Under the pieces are notes generated by a model. The model worked only from the letters and a program-made list of their open reading frames with translations. It was not told the origin of the DNA and did not search any database. A stretch of 64,000 bases of DNA from Stenotrophomonas maltophilia (lineage in GTDB: Bacteria > Pseudomonadota > Gammaproteobacteria > Xanthomonadales > Xanthomonadaceae): the NCBI RefSeq assembly GCF_023518235.1, contig NZ_CP090423.1, positions 620,001 through 684,000 on the forward strand. The letters are read 5' to 3'. Both the position numbers and the translations under genes were made by a program. Each line of letters opens with the position of its first letter. Positions within the stretch are counted from its first letter, which is position 1. Positions 36,953-43,928 of the stretch are shown piece after piece.

Positions 36953-36975
36953 GTAGATCCACGCCACGCGTGGAT
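36953..36975. repeat. SMAG element (single hairpin)
   Basis: GTAGATCCACGCCACGCGTGGAT is a GTAG-headed palindrome of the SMAG class. It lies between mgtC and the ClC gene and is followed at 36990-37029 by the right half of the GGGGACGGAGGGG element. Confidence 0.7.
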
Positions 36976-36989
36976 ATAGGGATGCGCCA

Positions 36990-37029
36990 GAAACGACTTA
37001 ATCACCTCCGTCCCCTTTTTTCGGGGTCA
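36990..37029. repeat. Half copy of the GGGGACGGAGGGG element
   Basis: AAACGACTTAATCACCTCCG then TCCCCTTTTTTCGGGGTCA equals one arm and the end of the elements at 34815 and 42023, with small differences. The complementary arm is missing. The final TCA (37027-37029) is the stop codon of the ClC gene. Confidence 0.7.
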
Positions 37030-38799
37030 GTCGGTGTCCTCGACGCGCTCGCCCATCAGCTCCCGTTGGCGCTTGTCCAGTTCCTCGGCGTAGCGCTTGC
37101 GCACGAAGGCTTCGGAGACCACGCCGAGCACCTCGCCGTCGGCGCCGACCACGGCCAGTTCGTCGGCCTGGGTCTGGTCGAAGCGCTGCATCACGCTGAC
37201 CACGTCGGAGGAGGGCGCCAGCGAGATATCGCGGTTCTGCGCCAGTTCCCCGATCGGTGTGTCGGGCTTCACGCCGTCACCATAGGCATGCGGAACCTGC
37301 ACGATTCCCGCGTAGTGGCCTTCGCCGTCGATCAGGACCACCCGGGTTCCGGAGCCCAGGGGAAAGCGCTGGCGGAACGCGCTGGTATCGAGGTCGGAAG
37401 GGGCGGTGGCCACGCCCTTGCGCATCAGCCGGCCGGCATTGAGGTTCTGCACCCAACCGACATCGCGGGCGCTCTTGATGGTTTCACCGCGCAGGTGCAT
37501 GCGCCAGGTCGAGAACGAATAACCGAACCATTGCCGAACCAGCGTGCTGGAGACCATCACCGCGCTCATCACCACGCTGGTCAGCAGGAAGTCGTGGGTG
37601 CCTTCCAGCACCAGCATGGCCATGGTCATCGGTGCACCGACCACGGCCGCCGCCAGTGCGGCCATGCCGGCAAGTGCGGCCGAGGTGGCATCGACCACCG
37701 GCACGCCGGCGGCCATGCCCAGCAGGCCGGCGAACAGCGCGCCCACCAGCGTGCCCATGAACAGCGAGGCGAAGAACAGGCCGCCGCGGAAGCCGAAGCC
37801 CAGCGAGATGCCCGAGGCCAGGCACTTCAGGGTCAGCAGGCCGCCGATCCAGATCAGCGGCAGGTGCGTGGTCAGGTCCAGGTGCAGCGCGCCGTGCCCG
37901 GACGACAGCACCTGCGGGCTGGCCAGCGCCAATGGAATCAGCAGCAGGCCACCGACCACCGGCCGTCCCCACGCGGGCAGGGGACTGCGCTTCACGGTGC
38001 CTTCAATCGAGGCGATCAGCCGCATGATGGCGATGCCGACCATTGCGCAGCAGCAGCCGAGCAGGCCGTAGATGGCGTAGTCGGCGGCGCGTACATCGAT
38101 GGTCGAGGCGGCGGGCAGCAGGTAGGCCTCGATGCCGGCCTGGTCGGCCACGAAGGCGCCGGCCAGCGCGGCGACCGCCACCGGCGCCAGCGCAGCGGGG
38201 GTGTAGGCGCCGATGACGATCTCGAACGCATAGAACGCGCCCGCCAGCGGCGCACCGAAGGCAGCGGCAATGGCACCGGCGGCACCGGCACCGACCAGGA
38301 TGCGCACGTCGTTGCGGCGCAGGCGCATCACCCGGCCCAGTTGCGAGCCGCTGCCGGCGCCCATCTGCGTGTATGACGCCTCCAGGCCGACCGACGCGCC
38401 ACAGCCGTTGGACAGCAGGGTCTGGGTCAGCACGATCAGGTTGTCGCGCATCGACATGCGGCCACCGTGCAGCGCGTTGGCTTCCACCGCATCGAGCAGG
38501 GGGCGCTTGAGCCGTGTCGCCGCCATGCTGACCAGGCCCACCAGCAGGCCGCCCAGCGGCAGCACCAGCAGCGCGGTCCAGGTCAGCGAGGGCAGCGAGC
38601 TCAGGCGCATGCCGTCGTCCAGCCCATACAGAGCGCCTTGCAGCCAGCGTGCGATGCCCGACTGCAACAGGGTCAGGTAGCCGGCGATCAGCCCGACCAG
38701 CAGTGCCAGCGCGATGAACCACAGGTCACTGCCGCGCAGGCGCAGGCGCAGGCCCTGGAAGGCCAGATGCAGGCGCGATGGCGAAACGGGCGAAGACAT
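37027..38799 (-). CDS. ClC-family chloride channel/transporter with CBS domains
   Basis: A 590-residue protein. The membrane part (about residues 25-430) holds ClC signatures: GCGASVGLEASYTQMGAGSG (selectivity loop region), FGAPLAGAFYAFE and the later LGFGFRGGLFFASLFMGTLV. The C-terminal 140 residues are a CBS pair (SAFRQRFPLGSGTRVVLIDG and PSSDVVSVMQRFDQTQADEL), uncommon in bacterial ClC proteins and often nucleotide-responsive. Start MSSPVSPS at 38799 is chosen. The stop codon is provided by a repeat element. Confidence 0.92.
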   Translation of the reverse strand: MSSPVSPSRLHLAFQGLRLRLRGSDLWFIALALLVGLIAGYLTLLQSGIARWLQGALYGLDDGMRLSSLPSLTWTALLVLPLGGLLVGLVSMAATRLKRPLLDAVEANALHGGRMSMRDNLIVLTQTLLSNGCGASVGLEASYTQMGAGSGSQLGRVMRLRRNDVRILVGAGAAGAIAAAFGAPLAGAFYAFEIVIGAYTPAALAPVAVAALAGAFVADQAGIEAYLLPAASTIDVRAADYAIYGLLGCCCAMVGIAIMRLIASIEGTVKRSPLPAWGRPVVGGLLLIPLALASPQVLSSGHGALHLDLTTHLPLIWIGGLLTLKCLASGISLGFGFRGGLFFASLFMGTLVGALFAGLLGMAAGVPVVDATSAALAGMAALAAAVVGAPMTMAMLVLEGTHDFLLTSVVMSAVMVSSTLVRQWFGYSFSTWRMHLRGETIKSARDVGWVQNLNAGRLMRKGVATAPSDLDTSAFRQRFPLGSGTRVVLIDGEGHYAGIVQVPHAYGDGVKPDTPIGELAQNRDISLAPSSDVVSVMQRFDQTQADELAVVGADGEVLGVVSEAFVRKRYAEELDKRQRELMGERVEDTD

Positions 38800-38861
38800 G
38801 GTGGCGGCATGATACGCCGCCACCGTGAGCGCCACCGTCACCGCATCGGGCGGCTACCTGC

Positions 38862-40943
38862 TCAGAAGCGGTAGCGGCCCTGCACGTAGAAGGTGCGCGG
38901 CGCGGCCACCATGCGGCCGGCGTTGCCATCGACGTTGCGGGTGTACCAGCGCTTGTCGGCCAGGTTGTTCACGCCCAGTGCGACTTCGCTGTCGCCCAGC
39001 CCCGGCACCTGCCAGGCCACCTGTGCATTCCACAGGCGCACGCCGGGCACGCGGCCCACGCGCGCATCGGCAGTTTCGTCCCAGGTGTTGGCGGCATCGG
39101 AGAACTGGCCGCTCTGGTGGGTGCTGGAGACGTTGAAGGTCCAGCCGGCCATCGCGTAGCGGGCGCCGACGCTGTCGGTGTCCCGCGAATAGAACGGCAC
39201 GTCCAGGCCACGGTTGTCACCGGACTGCTGGATCGCCTTGGTCCAGGTGTAGTTGGCGTACAGCTCCAGCCCGGCCAGCGCGCTGTCCTGCGCGAAGTGG
39301 TACTCCAGAGCACTCTCCACGCCCTTGTGGTCGGTGGCACCGATGTTCTGGAAGGTCGGCGGGGTGATGCCCGGCACCTGCAGGATCTGGTTGTCGAAGC
39401 GCATCTTGAACACGGTCACTTCCGCGCGCAGCGCGCCATCCTGCCAGCGCGCACCCAGTTCGGTGGTCTTGGCCACTTCCGGGTTCAGCGGGTTGCTGGC
39501 GCTCTGCGAATTGAGCTGGATGTTCTGTACCGGACCGAACGAGGTGGTGTAGCTGCCGAACACGGTCAGCTGCGGGGTCAGCAGGTAGGCGACGTTGAGC
39601 GAGGGCAGGGCCTTGTCGTTGCGGCTGCTGAAGGTGGCCGTGCCGCCGGACTGGCGACGGTCCATGTTGATCCATTCCATGCGCACGCCGGGCGTGATCC
39701 GCCACTGGCCGATCGCAATGCGATCGTCGATGTAGAACGAGTGTGCGTCGGTGGCGTTGTCGAAGCGGGTGGTGGCACTGGCCGCGCCGGTGCGGCGGCT
39801 GACGGTGTAGCTGCGGTCGTTGCCGCGCTCGCGCAGGAAGCGGTAGCCGGCAGTGATGTCATGCACCGTGCTGCCCCAGTGCAGGCGCTGGGTGTAGCGC
39901 GGCTCGATGCCGAGTACGCGGTAGTCGCGCGGCTGCACGGTCAGCTGGGTGTTGGCGGCGTTGATCAGCGAGCTGGCGCGGGTGCTTTCGTTGTAATAGG
40001 CCAGCACCTCGAACTCGCTGTTGGCCGACAACGTGTTGGTGTAGCCCAGATCGATGCCGGTGCGGTGGCCCTTCCAGAAGTCGGTCGGACGGGTGTTCTG
40101 GAACGGATCGGCCTCGTACTGGGCGCGGGTCAGGCCGCCCGGGGTCAACGAGCGAACGTCGTAGTAGGACAGCTTGGCGCGCAGCTCCTGCTGTTCGTCG
40201 ATGGCGTAGGCGAACTTCAGCGCCAGATCGTTGAAGCGGTCATCGCTGCCCTGGCGCCAGCCGCGGCCATCCTGGCCGGAGTAGAGCAGGGCGGCGCCCA
40301 GCCCGTTGTCGCCGGTGCCGCCGAGGAAGGCGTTGTACTGGGTGCTGTCACCGCCGCCGTGGTCGTAGGCGGTGTAACGCACGCCGGCTTCGCCGTGCAG
40401 GCCGGCCTCGGTGGGAATGGCACGGGTGCTGAAGTTGATGATGCCGCCCACGTTCTGCGGGCCGTAGCGCACCGCGCCGCCGCCGCGTACGACGTCGATC
40501 GACTCGATGTTGGACAGGCTGGTCGGCGCGAACGACAGCTGCGGTTGGCCATACGGCGCCACCGCCAGCGGCACGCCATCGAGCAGCACGGTCGAGCGCG
40601 GCGAGTAGCGGCCGGTGAGGCCGCGCACGCCGATGTTCAGCGACACCGAGCTGCCGGCGGTGCCGGAGTTGTCGGTGACCTGCACGCCGGGGATGCGGCG
40701 CATGGCATCGCCGAGGCTGGCCGCGCCGCTGGCCTCGATGCGCTGGCGGTCGACCACGGTGCGCGCGCCGGCGAAGCTCTTGACGCTGTCATGCAGGCCG
40801 GTGCCCAGCCAGCTGCCGGAAACCTGGATGCTGTCCAGCGTGGTGGCGCTGTCCTGGGCGAAGGCGGTGGCGGCCGGCAGCAGACACAGGGCGAGAGCGG
40901 CGGCCAGTGGCAGGCGGGCCGGTTGCGGGGCGTGGGTGGGCAT
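38862..40943 (-). CDS. TonB-dependent siderophore-type receptor
   Basis: A 693-residue outer membrane receptor. It has a signal peptide (LPLAAALALCLLPAATAFAQ), a TonB box-like DSIQVSG, and a plug domain with IPGVQVTDNSGTAGSSVSLN, IGVRGLTGRYSPRSTVLLDG and VVRGGGAVRYGPQNVGGIIN. A 22-strand barrel ends in FYVQGRYRF. It most resembles FecA/iron-chelate receptors. No STN domain is seen, so it is not coupled to the nearby FecI/FecR pair by sequence. A Fur-like site lies 22-40 bases before its start. Confidence 0.92.
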   Translation of the reverse strand: MPTHAPQPARLPLAAALALCLLPAATAFAQDSATTLDSIQVSGSWLGTGLHDSVKSFAGARTVVDRQRIEASGAASLGDAMRRIPGVQVTDNSGTAGSSVSLNIGVRGLTGRYSPRSTVLLDGVPLAVAPYGQPQLSFAPTSLSNIESIDVVRGGGAVRYGPQNVGGIINFSTRAIPTEAGLHGEAGVRYTAYDHGGGDSTQYNAFLGGTGDNGLGAALLYSGQDGRGWRQGSDDRFNDLALKFAYAIDEQQELRAKLSYYDVRSLTPGGLTRAQYEADPFQNTRPTDFWKGHRTGIDLGYTNTLSANSEFEVLAYYNESTRASSLINAANTQLTVQPRDYRVLGIEPRYTQRLHWGSTVHDITAGYRFLRERGNDRSYTVSRRTGAASATTRFDNATDAHSFYIDDRIAIGQWRITPGVRMEWINMDRRQSGGTATFSSRNDKALPSLNVAYLLTPQLTVFGSYTTSFGPVQNIQLNSQSASNPLNPEVAKTTELGARWQDGALRAEVTVFKMRFDNQILQVPGITPPTFQNIGATDHKGVESALEYHFAQDSALAGLELYANYTWTKAIQQSGDNRGLDVPFYSRDTDSVGARYAMAGWTFNVSSTHQSGQFSDAANTWDETADARVGRVPGVRLWNAQVAWQVPGLGDSEVALGVNNLADKRWYTRNVDGNAGRMVAAPRTFYVQGRYRF

Positions 40944-40964
40944 CGGTGCAGGTCGTGGAAGGTC

Positions 40965-40983
40965 GTAAATGAGAATTATTGCT
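40965..40983 (-). promoter_or_regulatory. Fur box upstream of the TonB receptor
   Basis: On the minus strand the site is AGCAATAATTCTCATTTAC, close to the Fur consensus GATAATGATAATCATTATC (clear AATAAT and TCATT halves). It overlaps the probable promoter region and predicts iron repression. Confidence 0.65.
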
Positions 40984-41074
40984 GATTCCATTCGCCAATG
41001 GAATGCGCCACCGGTTCACGCTGTTACCCCGGTGGTAGAGTGGGCGATTGCTCCCAGACCCGTTGAGATCCGCC

Positions 41075-41995
41075 ATGTCCCAAGCTGCCTTCTACCCCGT
41101 CGGAACTCCTGGCCAGCCGTGGGGAGCGGCGGAACGGGAGGCGTGGCGGGGCCGCCAGCAGCGCCTGCGTCGCTACGACGAGGAGGTGCTGCCGCGCATC
41201 GAGGCGCTGGCCTCGCGCTTTGACAAGGTGGCCTATGGCCAGCTCGACTACGCTGGCGAGACCTACACCCTGTTCGCCCTGCGCAGCCGCGACTGGAACC
41301 CGGCGTTGCCGGCCGCGCTGGTCACCGGCGGCGTGCATGGGTATGAAACCAGCGGCGTGATGGGCGCGCTGGAGTTCCTTGAAAAGCATGCCACCGACTA
41401 TGCCGGCAAGGCCAACCTGCTGGTGGCGCCGTGCGTGAACCCGTGGGGTTTTGAGCGCATCAATCGCTGGAACTTCGATGCGATCGACCCGAACCGCAAC
41501 TTCCGTGCCGACGGCCCGGCCCGCGAATCGACCGCCGTCATCGACCTGATCGCGCCGTACAAGGGCCAGTTTGTGCTGCATATCGACCTGCACGAAACCA
41601 CCGACAGTGACGAGAGCGAGTTCCGCCCGGCGCTGGCGGCGCGCGACGGCAAGCCGTTCGAACCGGGCCTGATTCCCGATGGCTTCTACCTGGTGGACGA
41701 CAGCGAGAACCCGCAGCCGGCCTTCCAGCAGGCGGTGATCGCCGCGGTGGAAAAGGTGACCCATATCGCCCCGGCCGACGACAAGGGCGAGATCATCGGT
41801 TCGCCGGTGGTGGCCCACGGCGTGATCGAGTACCCGCTGGTGGAGCTGGGCCTGTGTGCCGGCATTACCGGTGCAACGTACACCACCACCACCGAGGTCT
41901 ACCCGGACAGCCCGCGCGCTACCCCGCAGCAGTGCAACGACGCGCAGGTGGCGGCGGTGTGCGCGTCGCTGGACTACGCGCTGGCCCTTGGCTGA
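41075..41995 (+). CDS. M14-family zinc carboxypeptidase-like protein
   Basis: A 306-residue metallopeptidase of the M14 superfamily (succinylglutamate desuccinylase/aspartoacylase-like side). Zinc ligands are seen in GGVHGYETSG (HxxE) and LHIDLHETTD. The Arg/Asn substrate segment is NPWGFERINRWN with DPNRNF. A catalytic Glu is likely in TTTTEVYPD near the end. The substrate is unknown. It is divergent from the TonB receptor and terminates before a repeat element. Confidence 0.85.
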   Translation: MSQAAFYPVGTPGQPWGAAEREAWRGRQQRLRRYDEEVLPRIEALASRFDKVAYGQLDYAGETYTLFALRSRDWNPALPAALVTGGVHGYETSGVMGALEFLEKHATDYAGKANLLVAPCVNPWGFERINRWNFDAIDPNRNFRADGPARESTAVIDLIAPYKGQFVLHIDLHETTDSDESEFRPALAARDGKPFEPGLIPDGFYLVDDSENPQPAFQQAVIAAVEKVTHIAPADDKGEIIGSPVVAHGVIEYPLVELGLCAGITGATYTTTTEVYPDSPRATPQQCNDAQVAAVCASLDYALALG

Positions 41996-41998
41996 TCG

Positions 41999-42099
41999 GT
42001 AGTGCCGGCCGCTGGCCGGCAACCAAAAAAAGGGGACGGAGGGGATTAAGTCGTTTGTGCCACAAACGACTTAATCCCCTCCGTCCCTTTTTCGTGTCA
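41999..42099. repeat. SMAG hairpin followed by a full GGGGACGGAGGGG inverted element
   Basis: GTAGTGCCGGCCGCTGGCCGGCA (41999-42021) is a SMAG palindrome. Directly after it, AAAAAAAGGGGACGGAGGGG with TTAAGTCGTTTGTG and its inverted copy ends CCCTCCGTCCCTTTTTC at 42095, with TCA at 42097-42099 forming the stop of the convergent LysR gene. It acts as a bidirectional terminator. Confidence 0.85.
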
Positions 42100-42948
42100 C
42101 CCCAATGCGTCGGTCCACCACAGCGCCGCCGGCCCCGGCGGCGTGTCGCGGCGCCACAACAGGTCGCTGTGGATGCGCCGTGGCCAGCCGGGCAGCGTCA
42201 GTTCCACCAGCTGCCCGCGGTCGTAGCGCTGTACCAGCGCGCGTGGCAGCTCGGCCCAGCCGATGCCGTCCTCGGCCATCTCCATCACCATCAGGTAATC
42301 AGTGGCGGTCCAGGCCAGCCCGGTAACCGGGCGCGCAGGGTCGACCTCCGCGCTCAACCGCACCTGCCGGTGCCGTGCCAGCTGGGCAGCCGCGCGCTGG
42401 CCGGCGTCGGCCAGCGGATGGCCGCGCGCCACATACACGGACAGTTCGCTGTGATGGGCCAACGGCCGTGCCACCAGGGCGTCCGGATAGCGTTCCTGTC
42501 GCGGCAACAGGCCCAGCGCGGCGCGGCCGTTGCCGACCAGTTCCAGCACGTCATCGCCTTCGGCATCCAGCCATTCCAGTTCGATTTCCGGGAACGCCTC
42601 GGCAAAGCGCTGCAACACATGCTGCGCCGGATCGAGCTGGTACACATCGGAGAACGCCACGGTCAGCCGCGCTTCGACCGGCGCCGCCAGCCGCACGCTC
42701 AACTGCTGCAGCCGTGCATCGGCGGCGAGGATTTCCTGTGCGTGGCCGAGCACCTGGCGCCCGGCTTCGGTCAGCTGCGGGTAGCGTCCGCTGCGGTCGA
42801 ACAGGCTCACGCCCAGGTCGGCCTCCAGGTGGGCGATGGCGGTGCTGACCGTCGACTGGGTCTTGCGCAGGCGGCGTGCCGCTGCCGAGAACGAGCCCAG
42901 CGCGGCCGCTTCGACGAACGCCTGCAGGGATTCAGGGGAATAGGGCAT
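42097..42948 (-). CDS. LysR-family transcriptional regulator
   Basis: A 283-residue regulator. The N-terminal winged helix reads YSPESLQAFVEAAALGSFSA, then RLRKTQSTVSTAIAHLEADL. The substrate-binding fold (about residues 90-280) contains LTVAFSDVYQLDPAQHVLQR and ALGLLPRQERYPD. ATG at 42948 is the best start; MDSIDRS at 42978 is a possible in-frame alternative. Divergent from the SMR pair, which it probably controls. Confidence 0.9.
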   Translation of the reverse strand: MPYSPESLQAFVEAAALGSFSAAARRLRKTQSTVSTAIAHLEADLGVSLFDRSGRYPQLTEAGRQVLGHAQEILAADARLQQLSVRLAAPVEARLTVAFSDVYQLDPAQHVLQRFAEAFPEIELEWLDAEGDDVLELVGNGRAALGLLPRQERYPDALVARPLAHHSELSVYVARGHPLADAGQRAAAQLARHRQVRLSAEVDPARPVTGLAWTATDYLMVMEMAEDGIGWAELPRALVQRYDRGQLVELTLPGWPRRIHSDLLWRRDTPPGPAALWWTDALG

Positions 42949-43045
42949 TGATCCATCGCTCCTGTCGATGGAATCCATTTTTAATCGACCGTAAAAGGCG
43001 ATGATAATGGCCGCCGTCGCCCCTGTCAGCGGGGCGTTCCGGATC

Positions 43046-43068
43046 ATCCACGCATGGCGTGGATCTAC
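43046..43068. repeat. SMAG element upstream of the SMR pair
   Basis: ATCCACGCATGGCGTGGATCTAC, the inverted form of a GTAG-headed palindrome, lies between the divergent LysR and SMR genes. It is about 40 bases before the SMR start and may affect the leader. Confidence 0.7.
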
Positions 43069-43108
43069 TGATGGCGGGGCGCGGTCCCCGTCCCGCAAGG
43101 AGTTTCAC

Positions 43109-43462
43109 ATGCCCCGTACTGTTCCCGCCCGTGGCGCGCTGGTCGCCTGGGCCTGCCTGACCGTGGCGATCGTCGCCGAAGTGGTCGGCACCTCGTTCAT
43201 GGCCCATGCCGCCCGCGACGGCGGCTGGACCGGCTACCTGATCATGGCCGGCGCGTTGGCACTGTCCTACTACTTCCTGGCCCTGTCGGTGCGCCGCATC
43301 GCGGTCGGTGTCGCTTACGCAGTGTGGGAAGGCCTGGGCCTGACCCTGTTGACCGTGGTTGGCCTGACCGTGTTCGGCGAGAGCCTGTCGCTGCAGCAGC
43401 TGGCTGGCCTGGTGCTGGCGGTGGTCGGCATCGTCTGTGTCACCCTCGGGGAGGCGCACTGA
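43109..43462 (+). CDS. SMR-family efflux subunit 1 (MdtJ/EbrA-like)
   Basis: A 117-residue small multidrug resistance protein with four helices. The essential membrane Glu is in VAIVAEVVGTSFM, and the conserved segments ALSYYFLALSVRRIAVGVAY and AVWEGLGLTLLTVVG follow. AAGGAG lies eight bases before ATG at 43109. The stop overlaps the next SMR gene by one base, so the two form a heteromeric pair. Known pairs export polyamines (MdtJI) or cationic dyes; here the substrate is inferred only. Confidence 0.92.
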   Translation: MPRTVPARGALVAWACLTVAIVAEVVGTSFMAHAARDGGWTGYLIMAGALALSYYFLALSVRRIAVGVAYAVWEGLGLTLLTVVGLTVFGESLSLQQLAGLVLAVVGIVCVTLGEAH

Positions 43463-43785
43463 TGAATACCCTCGCCCTGTTCTTCGTGATCTGTTCTGCG
43501 CTGATCGACGTCGCCGCCAACATGATGGTGGCCAAGTCGGAGGGGTTCCGCCGCTGGCGCTGGGGTGTCGGCGCGATCGTCATGGTCTGGATCGCCTTCG
43601 CCCTGCTGGGCCAGGCGGTGCGCTACATGGACCTGGCCACTGCGTATGCGATGTGGGGTGCGATCGGCGTGATCGGTACCGCCACCTGCGGTCGCCTGCT
43701 GTTCGGCAACCGCCTGCGCCCGATCGGCTGGGTCGGCATCGCGCTGGTCACCGTGGCGGTGCTTCTGCTGAGTACTGCGAAGTGA
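43462..43785 (+). CDS. SMR-family efflux subunit 2 (MdtI/EbrB-like)
   Basis: A 107-residue SMR protein with four helices. The usual membrane Glu of helix 1 is replaced: FVICSALIDVAANMMVAKSE carries Asp at that position. The signature RYMDLATAYAMWGAIGVIGT is retained. A paired, asymmetric arrangement like this implies a heterodimer with the gene before it. ATG overlaps the preceding stop (TGATGA). Confidence 0.92.
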   Translation: MNTLALFFVICSALIDVAANMMVAKSEGFRRWRWGVGAIVMVWIAFALLGQAVRYMDLATAYAMWGAIGVIGTATCGRLLFGNRLRPIGWVGIALVTVAVLLLSTAK

Positions 43786-43796
43786 CAGCTTCGCTG

Positions 43797-43860
43797 TCCC
43801 AACCAAGGTTGGCATCTACACGTGCTGAGGCGCTGTGCCAACCCGGGTTGCTACCTGCCA
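43797..43860. repeat. Imperfect SMAG-like inverted repeats after the SMR pair
   Basis: GTCCCAACCAAGGTTGGCATCTAC and then TGTGCCAACCCGGGTTGCTACC hold paired CCAACC/GGTTGG arms and end in CTAC, the complement of the GTAG head. Two adjacent units in the same orientation are visible, both diverged from the consensus. Confidence 0.55.
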
Positions 43861-43883
43861 GAGCGTGAGCCGCCACTTGCAGG

Positions 43884-43910
43884 CGCCCCGGGGATGATCT
43901 CCCCGGGGCG
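43884..43910. terminator. Bidirectional hairpin between SMR pair and TonB receptor
   Basis: CGCCCCGGGGA (43884-43894) pairs with TCCCCGGGGCG (43900-43910) around TGATC, an 11-bp perfect stem. On the minus strand it follows the receptor stop at 43929; on the plus strand it follows the SMR pair. Confidence 0.65.
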
Positions 43911-43928
43911 TTGCCGTTTCCGACGGAC

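Noticed and set aside
39117..40985. Plus-strand open frame across the TonB receptor
   Set aside because: Composition is artefactual and antisense to a receptor with complete plug and barrel motifs.
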